A program made the position numbers and the translations under genes. From NCBI GenBank assembly GCA_963777165.1, contig CAVZPO010000007.1:124001-188000 (forward strand): a stretch of 64,000 nt of DNA, in the 5' to 3' direction. Shown piece by piece: positions 52,975-63,321 of the stretch. Below the pieces are notes generated by a model that did no database searches, was not told the origin of the DNA, and saw nothing but the letters and a program-made list of their open reading frames with translations. Source of the DNA: DYJB01 sp963777165. GTDB lineage: Bacteria > Chloroflexota > Anaerolineae > Anaerolineales > E44-bin32. How positions within the stretch are numbered: position 1 is the stretch's first letter; each line of letters starts with the position of its first letter.

Positions 52975-54101
52975 TTTCCGGCCGCCGGCCGGAGCCCTGG
53001 CCCTTCCGCTGCACCGGCTGCGGCCGGCCGTACCCGGACGATACGCTTCCACACCGATGCCCCGCCTGCGGCGGGGTCTACGATTACTCGGGCCCGCTCG
53101 TCTACCATTCCCCACCAACGCCAGCCCGCCGCGGCATCGCCCGCTTTCGGGCGACATTTCCACTGTCTCCCACAGCGCCGATGATCAGCCTGGGTGAGGG
53201 CGGCACGCCGCTGCTTCCAGTCCAGGTTGGAAGGCGCGTGCTCCACTTCAAGTGCGAGCATCTGAATCCGACCGGATCGTACAAGGACCGCGGCACCGCC
53301 GTACTCCTCTCCGCTCTCTCCGCCGCCGGCGTGAGCGAGGCGGTCGAGGACTCGTCGGGGAACGCCGGGGCATCGTTCGCCGCGTACGCGGCCCGGGCCG
53401 GGATGCGCGCCCGCGTTTTCGTGCCGGCGTCCGCCTCCGCTCCTAAGCTGGCGCAGATCGAAGCCTATGGGGCGGAGGTGGTGGCGATCGAAGGCCCGCG
53501 GTCCGCGGCGGCGGATGCCGTCCGCCGCGCGGCCGATGACGGGGTGGTCTATGCCAGCCACGCGTACCTGCCGCATTGGATGGCGGGCGTGGCCACCCTA
53601 GCCTACGAACTCGTCGAGCAGCTGGGCCGCGTGCCGGGGGCCGTGATCGCACCGGTGGGGCACGGCGGGCTGCTGGTCAGCGTCCATCGCGGCTTCGTTG
53701 CGCTGCTGGACGCCGGCGTGATTTCGACGCTGCCGCGCATGATCGGGGTGCAGGCGCAGGCCTGTGCGCCTGTATGGGCCGTGTATACCTCCGGCGGTCC
53801 CGGGCTCTCATTGGTCCAGGAGGGCGAGACACGGGCCGAGGGGATCCGCGTCCGTTTCCCGGTGCGGGGAGACGCCGCCCTGGCGGCGGTCGAGTCCACC
53901 GGCGGGACGATCGTGGCCGTAGCGGAGGACGAGCTGCTTCGAGGTTGGGAGCTCCTGGCACGCGCCGGGCTGAACGTCGAGCCGACCTCGGCCGTCGTCT
54001 GGACCGCCGCCAGCCTGCTGCTCGAGGACCTGCCGGACCCGATGGTCGCGCTGCTGACCGGTTCTGGGTTCAAGACGCCGCCACAACCAGCGGCGCCCTG
54101 A
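52971..54101 (+). CDS. Threonine-synthase-like PLP enzyme
   Basis: A 376-residue fold-type II PLP enzyme. An N-terminal zinc ribbon (CTGC at 14-17 and CPAC at 30-33) precedes the catalytic domain, where Lys105 in TGSYKDRG would bind PLP; SSGNAGASFAAYAARAG and the GHGGLL glycine loop match threonine synthase and threonine dehydratase. It could make threonine from phosphohomoserine. The ATGA overlap with a molybdenum-cofactor gene offers no metabolic clue, so threonine synthase is the best guess. Confidence 0.8.
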   Translation: MISGRRPEPWPFRCTGCGRPYPDDTLPHRCPACGGVYDYSGPLVYHSPPTPARRGIARFRATFPLSPTAPMISLGEGGTPLLPVQVGRRVLHFKCEHLNPTGSYKDRGTAVLLSALSAAGVSEAVEDSSGNAGASFAAYAARAGMRARVFVPASASAPKLAQIEAYGAEVVAIEGPRSAAADAVRRAADDGVVYASHAYLPHWMAGVATLAYELVEQLGRVPGAVIAPVGHGGLLVSVHRGFVALLDAGVISTLPRMIGVQAQACAPVWAVYTSGGPGLSLVQEGETRAEGIRVRFPVRGDAALAAVESTGGTIVAVAEDELLRGWELLARAGLNVEPTSAVVWTAASLLLEDLPDPMVALLTGSGFKTPPQPAAP

Positions 54102-54158
54102 AGGGTTAACTTTCGTAGGTCAGCAATCTCCGGTTCGCAGAGCAAGGAGGCGTTGGTG

Positions 54159-55400
54159 ATGCTCCCACGCGTCGTGGTTACCGGTATGGGCACCCTCAAC
54201 TCCGTCGGCAACACGGTCGACGAGTCGTGGGAAGCTGTCACGCACGGACATTCGGGGGTTGGCCCGATCACACTGGTCGATGCGGCCGATCTGGGCGTAC
54301 ACATCGCCGGCGAGGTGAAGGGGTTTGACCCGGCGCAGTATGTCGAGGCACGTGAGGCACGGCGGCGCGACCGGTTCGAGATCCTGGCCACCGCGGCGTG
54401 CGCGCAAGCGATGGCCGACTCGGGCTTCGAGATCACCGAGGCCAACGCCGGGCGTGTAGCGGTCATCGTCTCTTCCGCCATCGGTGGGCTGCGGGCGATC
54501 GAGGACTCGGTCGGAATCCTGCTGCACGACGGCCCGAGGCGTGTCAGCCCGTTCACCATCCCGATGATCATGTCCAACGGCGCCGCCGGCCACCTGGCGA
54601 TCGACCTGGGGGCGCGCGGGCCCGCCTTTTCGATCGGCTCGGCCTGTGCTTCAGGCAATGACGCCATCGGCCATGCCTGGATGTACTTGCGCAACGGGAT
54701 CGCGGACGTGGTGATCGCCGGCGCCAGCGAATCGACGATCACCCGCCTCGGCCTGGCAACCTTCGAGCGCCTCGGCGCCCTCTCGCGCCGCAACGATCTG
54801 CCCTACGTCACGCCGTCGCCGTTCGACAAGGACCGCGACGGGCTGGTGATGAGTGAAGGAGCGGCGATCCTGATCCTGGAGACCGAAGCGCATGCGCGCG
54901 CTCGCCGCGCGACGATCCTGGCCGAGATCGCCGGCTACGCCGCCACGGCTGACGCCTATCACATCACCGCACCGGCCGAAGACGGTGGCGGAGGTGCCGC
55001 CGCGATCCGACAGGCGCTGGATTCGGCCGGCGTGCGGCCGGACCAGGTCGACTACATCAATGCTCACGGCACCGGCACGCAGCTGAACGATCTGGCCGAG
55101 ACACGCGCGATCAAGACGGCCCTGGGTGACTCCGCCCGCAGCATCCCGGTATCGTCGACCAAGTCGATGACCGGCCACATGATGGGCGCCACCGGTGCGC
55201 TGGAAGCGGTGTTATGCGTGAGGGCGCTGCGTGACGGATTGATCCCGCCGACAATCAACCTGCGCACGCCGGATCCGGAATGCGATCTGGACTATGTCCC
55301 CAACGTTGCCCGCGAAGCTCGGCTGCGAGTCATCGTCAGCAATGCCTTCGGTTTCGGCGGGCACAACGCCGTGCTGGTGCTCCGGGAGTTCTCGGGTTAG
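54159..55400 (+). CDS. fabF: Beta-ketoacyl-ACP synthase II
   Basis: A 413-residue condensing enzyme of fatty-acid elongation. The catalytic triad is Cys163 (GSACASGN), His303 (NAHGTGTQ) and His340 (KSMTGHMMGATGA), with the preceding Lys335 also conserved. A perfect AAGGAGG lies eight bases before ATG 54159 (GTG 54156 is possible). It is the first gene of fabF-rnc-smc. No acyl-carrier-protein gene is adjacent. Confidence 0.94.
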   Translation: MLPRVVVTGMGTLNSVGNTVDESWEAVTHGHSGVGPITLVDAADLGVHIAGEVKGFDPAQYVEAREARRRDRFEILATAACAQAMADSGFEITEANAGRVAVIVSSAIGGLRAIEDSVGILLHDGPRRVSPFTIPMIMSNGAAGHLAIDLGARGPAFSIGSACASGNDAIGHAWMYLRNGIADVVIAGASESTITRLGLATFERLGALSRRNDLPYVTPSPFDKDRDGLVMSEGAAILILETEAHARARRATILAEIAGYAATADAYHITAPAEDGGGGAAAIRQALDSAGVRPDQVDYINAHGTGTQLNDLAETRAIKTALGDSARSIPVSSTKSMTGHMMGATGALEAVLCVRALRDGLIPPTINLRTPDPECDLDYVPNVAREARLRVIVSNAFGFGGHNAVLVLREFSG

Positions 55401-55438
55401 AATCGGTCCGACGACGGATGGCGAACCGAGGGAACGCC

Positions 55439-55464
55439 GACAACCCAGATCGTCCTGGGTTGTC
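55439..55464 (+). promoter_or_regulatory. Hairpin in the rnc leader
   Basis: GACAACCCAG and CTGGGTTGTC form a perfect 10-bp stem with a six-base loop, 31 bases before the rnc start. No T-run follows. It may be a processing or autoregulatory site. Confidence 0.5.
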
Positions 55465-55494
55465 CGCGCCCCCCAAGTTCCAGGAGAATCGAAC

Positions 55495-56196
55495 GTGGCA
55501 CCGGAAGAGTTCGCCCGGAGGGCAGGCCTGGCTTTCCGGGACCCAGAGCTGCTTTGGCGCGCCCTGACGCATCGTTCTTACCTGAACGAGCACACCGACG
55601 CGCTGGAGGACAACGAGCGGCTTGAGTTCCTGGGTGACGCGGCGCTCGATTTCCTCAGCGCCGCCTGGCTCTACCGGCGGTTCCCCGAGATGGATGAAGG
55701 AAAACTGACGCGGCTGCGTTCGGCGCTGGTGCGGACAGAGCAGCTGGCGATCTTCGCCCGCGAGCTCGAGCTGGGCGAGGCCCTGCGCCTCGGGCGCGGG
55801 GAAGAGGCCTCCGGCGGACGGACGCGGGCGGCGCTGCTGTGCGGGGCCTTCGAAGCCGTGCTCGGCGCGCTGTATCTCGACCAGGGCATTCAAGCGGTGG
55901 AAACATTCCTCGAGCCGCGGATCAAAGCGGCATCGCAGGCCTTCCTGGATGAAGACTCGCAAATCGACCCGCGGAGCCTGCTCCAGATCTGGGCCCAGGC
56001 GGAGCGCGGCGAGACGCCGCGCTACCGGACGGTCGGTGCTCGGGGGCCGGACCACGCCCGGGAATTCGTCGTCGAAGTGACCGTCGGGGCCGAGGCGATG
56101 GGCAGGGGCGAGGGGCGGAGTAAGCAGGAGGCGGCTCACCAGGCCGCCGCCGACGCGCTGGCACGCATCCAGCCCACCGCCGGGGTCGAAGACTGA
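55495..56196 (+). CDS. rnc: Ribonuclease III
   Basis: A 233-residue endonuclease for double-stranded RNA (rRNA processing). The signature NERLEFLGDAALDFL (40-54) carries the catalytic acidic residues; the second acidic pair is in GAFEAVLGALYLDQG. A dsRNA-binding domain (DPRSLLQIWAQAERGETPRY) follows. GTG 55495 is chosen because AGGAGA lies seven bases upstream. Confidence 0.94.
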   Translation: MAPEEFARRAGLAFRDPELLWRALTHRSYLNEHTDALEDNERLEFLGDAALDFLSAAWLYRRFPEMDEGKLTRLRSALVRTEQLAIFARELELGEALRLGRGEEASGGRTRAALLCGAFEAVLGALYLDQGIQAVETFLEPRIKAASQAFLDEDSQIDPRSLLQIWAQAERGETPRYRTVGARGPDHAREFVVEVTVGAEAMGRGEGRSKQEAAHQAAADALARIQPTAGVED

Positions 56197-56201
56197 TCAG
56201 C

Positions 56202-59200
56202 ATGGATCAGCCGCCGCGCGAGTCACCCCGCTTGAAGGCCCTCGACCTGCAGGGCTACAAGACCTTTGCCGGGCGCGCCGAGTTCCAGTTCGGGCGCACG
56301 ATCACCGCCATCGTCGGGCCCAACGGCTCGGGCAAGTCCAACATCGCCGACGCCATCCGCTGGGTGTTGGGCGAGCAGTCTTACGGTCTGCTGCGCGGCA
56401 AGAAGACGGAAGACATGATCTTCGCCGGCTCGGAAACACGGCCGCGAGCCAGTATGGCCTCGGCCACCATCACCTTCGACAACGGCGACGGCTGGCTGCC
56501 GATCGAATTCTCGGAGGTAACCGTCAGCCGGCGCGCCTATCGCGACGCGCAGAACGAGTATTACCTGAACAGCCAACGCGTTCGACTGCGCGACATCTTC
56601 GAGCTCCTGTCCGAAACCGGGCTGGGGCAGCGCACCTACACCATTATCGGCCAGGGGCTGGTCGACGCCGTGTTGGCGCTGAGAGCCGAGGAGCGCCGTC
56701 GGCTCTTTGAGGAGGCCGCCGGCATCGGGCTGTACCGCAGCCGACGCGAAGAAGCCCTGCGCCGGCTCGAGTCGACGCAGCACAACCTGGAGCGCGTCCA
56801 GGACATCCTGGCCGAGCTCCTGCCGCGCGTGCGCAGCCTGGAACGGCAGGCGCGGCGAGCCCACGAGTACGAACAGGTTCGAGACGACCTGAAATCCGCG
56901 CTGCGGACCTGGTACGGGTTTCATTGGTTCCGAGTACAGAAGCAGGTGACCGAGGCTCACGCCGAGGCCGGGCAGCAGGCCCAGCGGCGCGACGACTTGC
57001 GCGCCGAGCAGCAAGGGCTTGACCAGCTGCTGATGGGCTCGCGCGGGCAGATCGAGGCCTTGCGGGCCGAACTGCACGCATTCTCCCAGCGGATGTCTGC
57101 ACGCTATGCCGAACGCGAGACGCTCGGGCGGCGCGTGGCCGTGGCACAGGAGCGACTGCGCGGCCTGGCCGAACAGGACGGCGTGGCGAAGTCGGAGACC
57201 GCCTCCCTGGAAGCCGAGCGCGACGAACTTCTCGTGCGCCTAGCGGCGGCTCGTGACGAAACCACCGGCCGACAACAGACTCTGTTCGCCGCCGAGGAGG
57301 AGTTCCACCGCCTGCAAGGCCCGGCCGATCTGGTGGACCTCGACCGCGACGGGCTGCAGGAGCGATTGGCCGAGGCCCGGGCGCGGCTAGAAGCTGCCCT
57401 CGAACGCCGCAGCGCCTGGCGTTCGGAACTGGCGCAGGCCGACGCGCGACTTCAATCGCTTGCGGCGCAGGCGGCCGAAACCCGCCTCGGCCGCGACGCA
57501 GCCTTGGCCGGGGCGGGCGCCTCGCGCGAGAGCGCCGCCGGTGAGCAACGGGCCGCCGAGGGGACACAGCGCGCCTTGCAGTCGGCGCGCGACGCCGAGC
57601 AAGCGATACGCCAGCGGTTAGCTGAGCTGGAGCGCGCCTTGACGGAGGCACAGCAGGGCCTTCGTGACGCCGAGTCCGTGGCCGCCACGCTGGACGCCCG
57701 CCGATCGGCGCTGCAGGATGAGGCGACGCGCCCGCACCGGGCGCCCGCCAGGCTCGAGCAGGCGCTGAAGGACGGCGAGCTCTCCGGGGCCATCGGCCGG
57801 CTGGGCGCACATGTGCATCCGGAGGCGTCGCTGCGTGCCGCGGTCATGGCGGCGCTGGGCGAGTCGGCACTTGGTTTTGTGTTCCGCGATCAACAGGCGG
57901 TGGACGAAGCCCTGGTCTGGCTTGCGCAGGAGTTGCGCACTGGACGGGTCGATTTGCTGCCGCAGGCCATGCTGGGAACGCCGCCGACCCGATTGTCGGC
58001 CGCCGATTGCCTGGGCAACGCCGCGGATCTGGCTCGGCCGGATGAGGCGGTGCGCACGGCCGTCGATCACCTGCTCGGACAAACGCTGATCGCCGAGACG
58101 CGTGAACAGGCGCGCCAGATAGCGGCTGGGCTGCCCGCAGGTTCGCGCGTCGTCACCCGACTAGGTGAAGTCTTCACAACTTCGGGCGAGGTGCTCGTCG
58201 GGACCGTCGAAGAAGGGCTGCCTTCGGAGGCGCTGGCGCAGGTCGAGGCGGAGCTTGCAGCGGCGGAGGCGGATCGCGAGGCCAAGGCGGCGAATGCGCA
58301 CACGATGCGCGCCGACGTGGAGACTGCTCGCGGCAGTCTGTCGGAGGCCTCCCGCCTGGCGGAAGAAGCCGCCGGGCTGGACCAGACCGCCCGGCTGCGC
58401 GTGGAGCAGGTCGGGTTTTGAACTCCGAGCGAAGGAAGCTCAGCTCGAAAACCTGTCGGCGGCCGTCCTTCGGTTGACCCAGGAGGTTGAGCGTGCCGAC
58501 GAGGCACGCGGGGTTTCGGAGGAGCGTGGTGCCAGGCTTCAAGCCGAGGAACGCGAGGCGCAGTCCGAGGTCGACGCGCTCGGGTTGCGCCTGTCGGGTG
58601 GCGAGGGGGCGGCCCTGCTGCTGCAGTTGGAGGCAAACGTCCAGCTGGCGCGCGCTGCGGCGGGGGAGGCAGCCTCGCGTGCTTCCGACGCCGACCTCCG
58701 CCTCTCCAACCTGCAAACAGATCTCGAGAATCGGCGCCTGAGGGCCGAGGCTCGTGCGGGGTCGGAATCCACGGCTCGCCGGGATCTCACCGAGGCCGAG
58801 GCCGGGCTCCGAATCATCGAAGCCTCGCTGGCCGAAACGCAGGCCCAGTCGGATGCGCTGGAGGCGCAGCTGACCCAGCACGAGGCCGAACGCTCCGAGC
58901 ACGAGGCGGCCGAGGCGCGCAGCCGCGCCGACATGCAGGAGGCGGAGCGCGCGCATTCGCAGGCGCAGATTGAGCTGGCCCGCCGCGAGCAGGAGATGGC
59001 CTCGCTCCAGCAGCGCATCGAGGACGACTTCGGACTGGTGGCCTTCGAGTACGACGAAGCGGTCACCGGTCCCGAGCCTCTGCCGCTCACCGGCTGGGTC
59101 GAGCACCTGCCGCATATCGAGGAGATCGCCCCCGAGCTCGAAGGGCAGGTCGGGCGGCTGCGGCTGCAATTGCGTCGGATGGGCGCCGTCAACGTCGAGG

Positions 59201-59796
59201 CGCGCCGAGAGTACGAGGAGGTACGCCAGCGGGCGGACTTCCTTACGACCCAGTTGGACGACCTGCGCAAGGCCGAGGCCCAGATCCAGGAAGTGATCGC
59301 CGAGCTCGATCTCCTGATGGAGCGGGAGTTCCGCAAGACCTTCGACGCCGTGGCGGTTGCCTTCCGCCAGGTGTTCACCCGTCTGTTCGGCGGTGGGTCG
59401 GCACGACTGATCCTGACCGACAGTGACGACCTGACCAACACCGGCATCGACATCGAAGCGCGGCTCCCGGGCCGCAGGGAGCACGGGCTGGCGATGCTCT
59501 CCGGCGGGGAGCGGAGCCTGACGGCCTGCGCGCTGGTCTTCTCGCTCCTCAAGGTATCGCCCACGCCGTTCTGCGTGCTCGACGAGGTGGATGCCATGCT
59601 CGACGAAGCCAACGTCGGGCGCTTCTGTGAGATGCTGCGCGAGCTCAGCCAGCACACTCAATTTGTGATCATCACCCACAACCGGCAGACCGTGCAGACG
59701 GCCGAGGTAGTCTACGGAGTTACCATGGGCTCGGACTCGGCCAGCCGGGTGCTGTCGCTGAGGTTGGACGAGGCCGAGAAGCTCGCCGCCAGGTGA
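56202..59796 (+). CDS. smc: Chromosome segregation protein SMC (frameshifted)
   Basis: About 1198 residues after repair. The Walker A loop is GPNGSGKSN (39-47), with the Q-loop in YRDAQNEYYLNSQRV; two long coiled coils flank a hinge domain around residue 510-680; the signature motif is LSGGERSLTACAL and Walker B is FCVLDEVDAMLDE. One extra T in a run of four (58416-58419) makes a false stop at 58421; the frame continues FELRAKEAQL. The overall length 3n+1 agrees. scpA, scpB and ftsY are not adjacent. Confidence 0.93.
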
Positions 59797-59997
59797 GCCC
59801 GGCGCGGCGCCGCGCGTAATGCGACGTCGAACAGCCTGCCGCCGGAGGCGCATGCCATTCGGCCTCGCCGTGGGATGCTAGCGCGCCTTGCCCGAACGGA
59901 AGATAGTTGATCGATGCCGCTGTGGCCGGCGCGTCGCCGACTGCAGACTTCGGATCCGGTTTCAGGTTCGAGTCGGTGCTCCAGGAGGATCGTTCGT

Positions 59998-60549
59998 ATG
60001 TTGCGCAGATTGCTCCTCGCGTGGATTCCCATCGCTGCGGCCGTCGTCGCCCTGACGGCGACCGGGTATGTCACCGCCCAGCAGCTCCTACGGATGGGCG
60101 CCAACGATCCGCAGATCCAGCTGGCGCGCGATGCGGCGTCGTCCATGGCGGAGGGCGAGGATCCGCTGGCCCTGTTTCCGCCCGGCCAGGTGGATGTCGC
60201 TTCCAGCCTGGCGCCCTTTGTCCTGGTCTACGACACTGCAGGCGGCGTCCTGGCCACGACGGCGGTCCTGCATGGCCAAATCCCTGACCTGCCGGCGGGC
60301 GTGCGCGAGTTCGCCAGCGATCACGGGGAAGACCGTGTCACCTGGCAGCCCGAGCCTGGCGTCCGGATCGCGGCGGTCGTCGTTCCCTTTGACGGCGGTA
60401 CGGTGCTGATCGGCCGTTCGCTTCGCGAAGTCGAAGAGCGGATCGATACACTCGGACAGCTGACCCTGACCGGGCTGGCGGGTGCGCTCCTGCTGACCTT
60501 CTTGGCTGTCCTGGCGAGCGAGGTCCTGCTGCGCGGAAAGGGCGGCTAA
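59998..60549 (+). CDS. Two-helix membrane protein with extracytoplasmic domain
   Basis: A 183-residue protein with a helix near the N-terminus (LLLAWIPIAAAVVALTATGY), an extracytoplasmic domain of about 110 residues and a second helix near the C-terminus. The layout is that of a sensor-kinase input domain, but no transmitter follows. I do not recognise the family. AGGAGG lies nine bases before ATG 59998. Confidence 0.65.
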   Translation: MLRRLLLAWIPIAAAVVALTATGYVTAQQLLRMGANDPQIQLARDAASSMAEGEDPLALFPPGQVDVASSLAPFVLVYDTAGGVLATTAVLHGQIPDLPAGVREFASDHGEDRVTWQPEPGVRIAAVVVPFDGGTVLIGRSLREVEERIDTLGQLTLTGLAGALLLTFLAVLASEVLLRGKGG

Positions 60550-60806
60550 GCGGTTCATGGCCGGCCGTCGTCGACCGGGCGAGCAAGCAAGTCTCTCTTC
60601 CCTCTGCCAAGGTTCCTCCCTTACGGCGAGGCGGACATCCGGACGCTTTCGCAGGAAGAGGTTGGGTGGGGGGACGAACGTCCCGCGGTACGATCACCGA
60701 ACCCACCCTTGCGTGTCGAGGGGTGCCGGCACGCGGGCTTCTCGGTATTGGGTATCCCGTTGAGGTTGGGCCGAACGCCGGCGCGGCCGTGCATCATGCC
60801 CGACTG
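60550..60806. other. Intergenic region before tRNA-Leu
   Basis: About 257 bases with no credible reading frame, hairpin or repeat recognised. Confidence 0.4.
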
Positions 60807-60834
60807 TTGACAGGTCTCCGCGTTGGGGTAGAAT
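60807..60834 (+). promoter_or_regulatory. Promoter of tRNA-Leu
   Basis: A consensus TTGACA (60807-60812), 16 bases and TAGAAT (60829-60834). Transcription should begin only a few bases before the tRNA. Confidence 0.75.
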
Positions 60835-60843
60835 ACCGCCCGA

Positions 60844-60931
60844 GCCGAAGTGGCGGAATTGGCAGACGCGCTGGGTTCAGGGCTCAGTGAGCATTGCGCT
60901 CGTGAGGGTTCAAATCCCTCCTTCGGCACCA
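60844..60931 (+). tRNA. tRNA-Leu (anticodon CAG)
   Basis: The acceptor stem GCCGAAG (60844-60850) pairs with CTTCGGC (60921-60927). The anticodon stem CTGGG/CTCAG encloses the loop TTCAGGG with anticodon CAG at 60878-60880. A long variable arm (class II tRNA), T-arm GAGGG-TTCAAAT-CCCTC, discriminator A and encoded CCA (60929-60931) complete it. Confidence 0.95.
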
Positions 60932-60955
60932 AGGCCCCGTTGGGGCCTTTCTGCT
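60931..60955 (+). terminator. Terminator of tRNA-Leu
   Basis: AAGGCCCC and GGGGCCTT form an 8-bp stem with a three-base loop, directly after the CCA and followed by TTCTG. Confidence 0.75.
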
Positions 60956-60974
60956 TGCCCGGGCCCGGGCACGC

Positions 60975-61003
60975 TTGCTGCAACCTGTGGCTTTGAGTAA
61001 GAT
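60975..61003 (+). promoter_or_regulatory. Promoter of the FtsB/DivIC-like gene
   Basis: TTGCTG (60975-60980), 17 bases and TAAGAT (60998-61003); ATG 61013 is only nine bases further, so the transcript would be nearly leaderless. Confidence 0.5.
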
Positions 61004-61012
61004 GGCGCTGTC

Positions 61013-61399
61013 ATGAGTCAGGGACCTTTCGCCAAGCTTGGCCTCTCCCGGCTGTGGATCGTGCTCGCAGCCGTGGGGGGAATCCTGCTGCTAGGTGATC
61101 TCAACCGGCGGATGGCCGACGCCCGCCGGTTGGAGCGCGACACGATCGTGCTGCAGACCGAGACATCGGCGCTTGAGACCCAGCAGGCGGACCTGCAGGC
61201 CGGGCTGGCCGGAGCCGGATCGGACGCCCAGGTGGAAGAGTGGGCGCGCAATCAGGCGCGCATGGTGCGAGACGGCGAGAAGTTGGTGATCCCGCTCCCG
61301 GCGGCAGATGTTGTGACTCCCACGCCGCAAGCCGCGCCCCCCAGGCCGGAATTGCCCGGGAGCGTGCAGGTCTGGTGGGCATTGCTCTTCGGCGGCTAG
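61013..61399 (+). CDS. FtsB/DivIC-like septum formation initiator protein
   Basis: A 128-residue bitopic protein: one membrane helix (residues 14-28, LWIVLAAVGGILLLG), then a coiled coil (about 35-70) and a Pro-rich C-terminus. The ARNQARMVRDGEKLVIPLP segment matches the DivIC/FtsB family. It would link the divisome to peptidoglycan synthesis. The near-leaderless start at 61013 lacks a Shine-Dalgarno sequence. Confidence 0.82.
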   Translation: MSQGPFAKLGLSRLWIVLAAVGGILLLGDLNRRMADARRLERDTIVLQTETSALETQQADLQAGLAGAGSDAQVEEWARNQARMVRDGEKLVIPLPAADVVTPTPQAAPPRPELPGSVQVWWALLFGG

Positions 61400-61480
61400 C
61401 GCCGCGACCGGAGCCCCAGACCATTCGAACCTCGGCCCGGGGCTTGGACCTCGGGCCGATCTCACAAGGTGGAGGTGCGG

Positions 61481-61684
61481 GTGGAGATTTCGAGCCGTGA
61501 ACCGGTATGCCTGAACTGCAAGCGGAGCGATACGGAAGCCGTCCTGCTTTCGATCCGATTCCGCGGGAGTGCCGGCTGGATCTGCAGCCAGTGCTTCCCG
61601 ACGCTCATTCACAACCCGGGCAAGCTGGCCGGCACGCTGGACGGCGCCGAGACGCTGCGCCCGGCTGCACACGAGGACGACTGA
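61481..61684 (+). CDS. Zinc-ribbon mini-protein
   Basis: A 67-residue protein with two Cys pairs, CLNC near residue 9 and CSQC near residue 34, enough for one zinc site. No function is recognised. GTG 61481 follows GGAGGT; the GTG at 61469 is a poorer choice. Confidence 0.65.
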   Translation: MEISSREPVCLNCKRSDTEAVLLSIRFRGSAGWICSQCFPTLIHNPGKLAGTLDGAETLRPAAHEDD

Positions 61685-61718
61685 GACGACGGCCTGAATC
61701 GTGCTAGACTGCCTCGCC

Positions 61719-62565
61719 ATGGACGGCCTGCGCCCTGTGCCTGAGGCTGCACGCCCGTGCTACAACTCGGCTGCTCGGGCGACGGCCTTCGTCGAAGAGG
61801 GTCAGGCGCTCGTCCGCTACCGCGATCTGATCGTCCAGCTCGTCTCACGCTCGGTCAAGGCGCGCTACAAGCGCTCGTTCCTGGGCGTCGCCTGGACGAT
61901 GGTCAACCCCTTGTTGACGATGACCGTCCTGACGCTGGTCTTCTCGCAGCTGTTCCGCGCCCCCGCCCGCGAGTACGCCCTGTACGTCCTCTCCGGGCTG
62001 GTGATGTGGAACTTCTTCGCCCAGTCGACGATGGCGGCGATGAGCGACCTGCTGTGGGGCGGGGGGCTGATCACCCGCGTCTTCCTGCCCAAGTCGGTCT
62101 TCGCCCTCGCCGCCCTCGGCACCGGCCTGGTCAACCTGCTGTTGGCGCTCGTGGCATACGCCGTGATCTCCATGGTGCTCGGCGTCCCGCCGATGTGGTC
62201 GTGGCTGCTGCTGCCCATCCCCGTCCTGGCCGTCGGGCTGTTTGCACTGGGCGTCGCGCTGGCGCTGTCCGCTGCGGCGGTGTACTTCGCCGACGTCATG
62301 CCGACCTATGAAGTGCTGCTGACCGCCTGGCTGTACCTGACGCCCATCATCTACCCGCTCGGGCTGCTCCCCGAACCGGTTCAGCTCTGGCTGCGCTGGA
62401 ACCCGATGCTGTGGTTCGTCCAGTCGTTCCGCTGCGGTGCTGTACGACGGGCGGATGCCGGACGCCGTCACGCTGGCAGTCACCTTCGGCATCGGGCTGG
62501 CGATGCTGGTGCTCGGCTGGTGGATCTTCACCCGCAAGGCGCGCGAGTACGCCTACCGTGTCTGA
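61719..62565 (+). CDS. ABC-2 type polysaccharide export permease (frameshifted)
   Basis: About 281 residues after repair; six membrane helices. It matches the Wzm/TagG family, with SRSVKARYKRSFLGVAWTMV and LTPIIYPLGLLP. It would export O-antigen-like or teichoic polymers with the next gene's ATPase. The frame breaks at 62433 (one extra base, after VQSFR); the true end is ARKAREYAYRV-like, stopping at 62565, where it overlaps the ATPase start. ATG 61719 has a TAGACT eight bases upstream, possibly a leaderless arrangement. Confidence 0.86.
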
Positions 62566-63295
62566 AACGCCGGCCGCCATCCGTCTGAGCGACGTCTCGG
62601 TCTGCTACCGCCTGCCGCGCGAGCGCGTCTCGGGGATCAAGGAGTTCGCCATCCGCTGGGCGCAGGGGCGCATCGAGTACGTCGACCTGTGGGCGCTTTC
62701 CGGCGTCAGCCTCGAGGTGCGGCCGGGCGAGATCCTGGGCATCGTCGGCCGCAACGGCGCCGGCAAGTCGACGCTGCTCAAGACCATCGCCCGCGTGCTG
62801 CACCCGACTTCCGGGCGCGTCGTCGTCTGCGGCCGCGTGGCGGCGCTGCTCGACCTGGCCGCCGGGTTCCACGCCGAGCTGACCGGTCGCGAGAACGTCT
62901 ACCTGTACGGCACGCTCCTCGGCCACACTCGTCTGGAGATCGATGCTGTCTTCGACGAGGTCGTCGCCTTCGCCGAGCTGGAATCGTTCATCGACGTGCC
63001 GCTGCGCAGCTACTCGACCGGGATGGTGGCGCGCCTCGGCTTCGCCGTCGCCACCTGCCGCTTCGCCGAGGTGCTGCTGGTCGATGAGGTGCTGGCCGTC
63101 GGCGACGCCGCCTTCCAGGAGAAGTGCCTGGCGCGCATGGACGCCTACCGGGCCCAGGGCGCGGCGATGGCCTTCGTCTCGCATTCGGCCGACACCGTCC
63201 GACGGGTTTGCCACCGCGCCGCATGGCTCGATCACGGCCGGCTGGCGTCCGTCGGCCCGGTCGACCAGGTGCTGGATGCCTACCAGCACGCCTGA
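62558..63295 (+). CDS. Polysaccharide export ABC transporter ATP-binding protein
   Basis: A 245-residue ATPase of the Wzt/TagH type. Walker A is VGRNGAGKST, the Q-loop is near AALLDLAAGFHAELTGREN, the signature is YSTGMVARLGFAVAT and Walker B is VLLVDEVLAVGD. The carbohydrate-binding C-terminal domain of some Wzt proteins is missing. It starts at GTG 62558, overlapping the permease end (GTGTCTGA). Confidence 0.93.
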   Translation: MSETPAAIRLSDVSVCYRLPRERVSGIKEFAIRWAQGRIEYVDLWALSGVSLEVRPGEILGIVGRNGAGKSTLLKTIARVLHPTSGRVVVCGRVAALLDLAAGFHAELTGRENVYLYGTLLGHTRLEIDAVFDEVVAFAELESFIDVPLRSYSTGMVARLGFAVATCRFAEVLLVDEVLAVGDAAFQEKCLARMDAYRAQGAAMAFVSHSADTVRRVCHRAAWLDHGRLASVGPVDQVLDAYQHA

Positions 63296-63321
63296 GCCTC
63301 GCGGCTGAGGCACGGACTCGA

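Noticed and set aside
60844..60931. tRNA-Leu as an integration attachment site
   Set aside because: No integrase or duplicated tRNA 3' end is found nearby.
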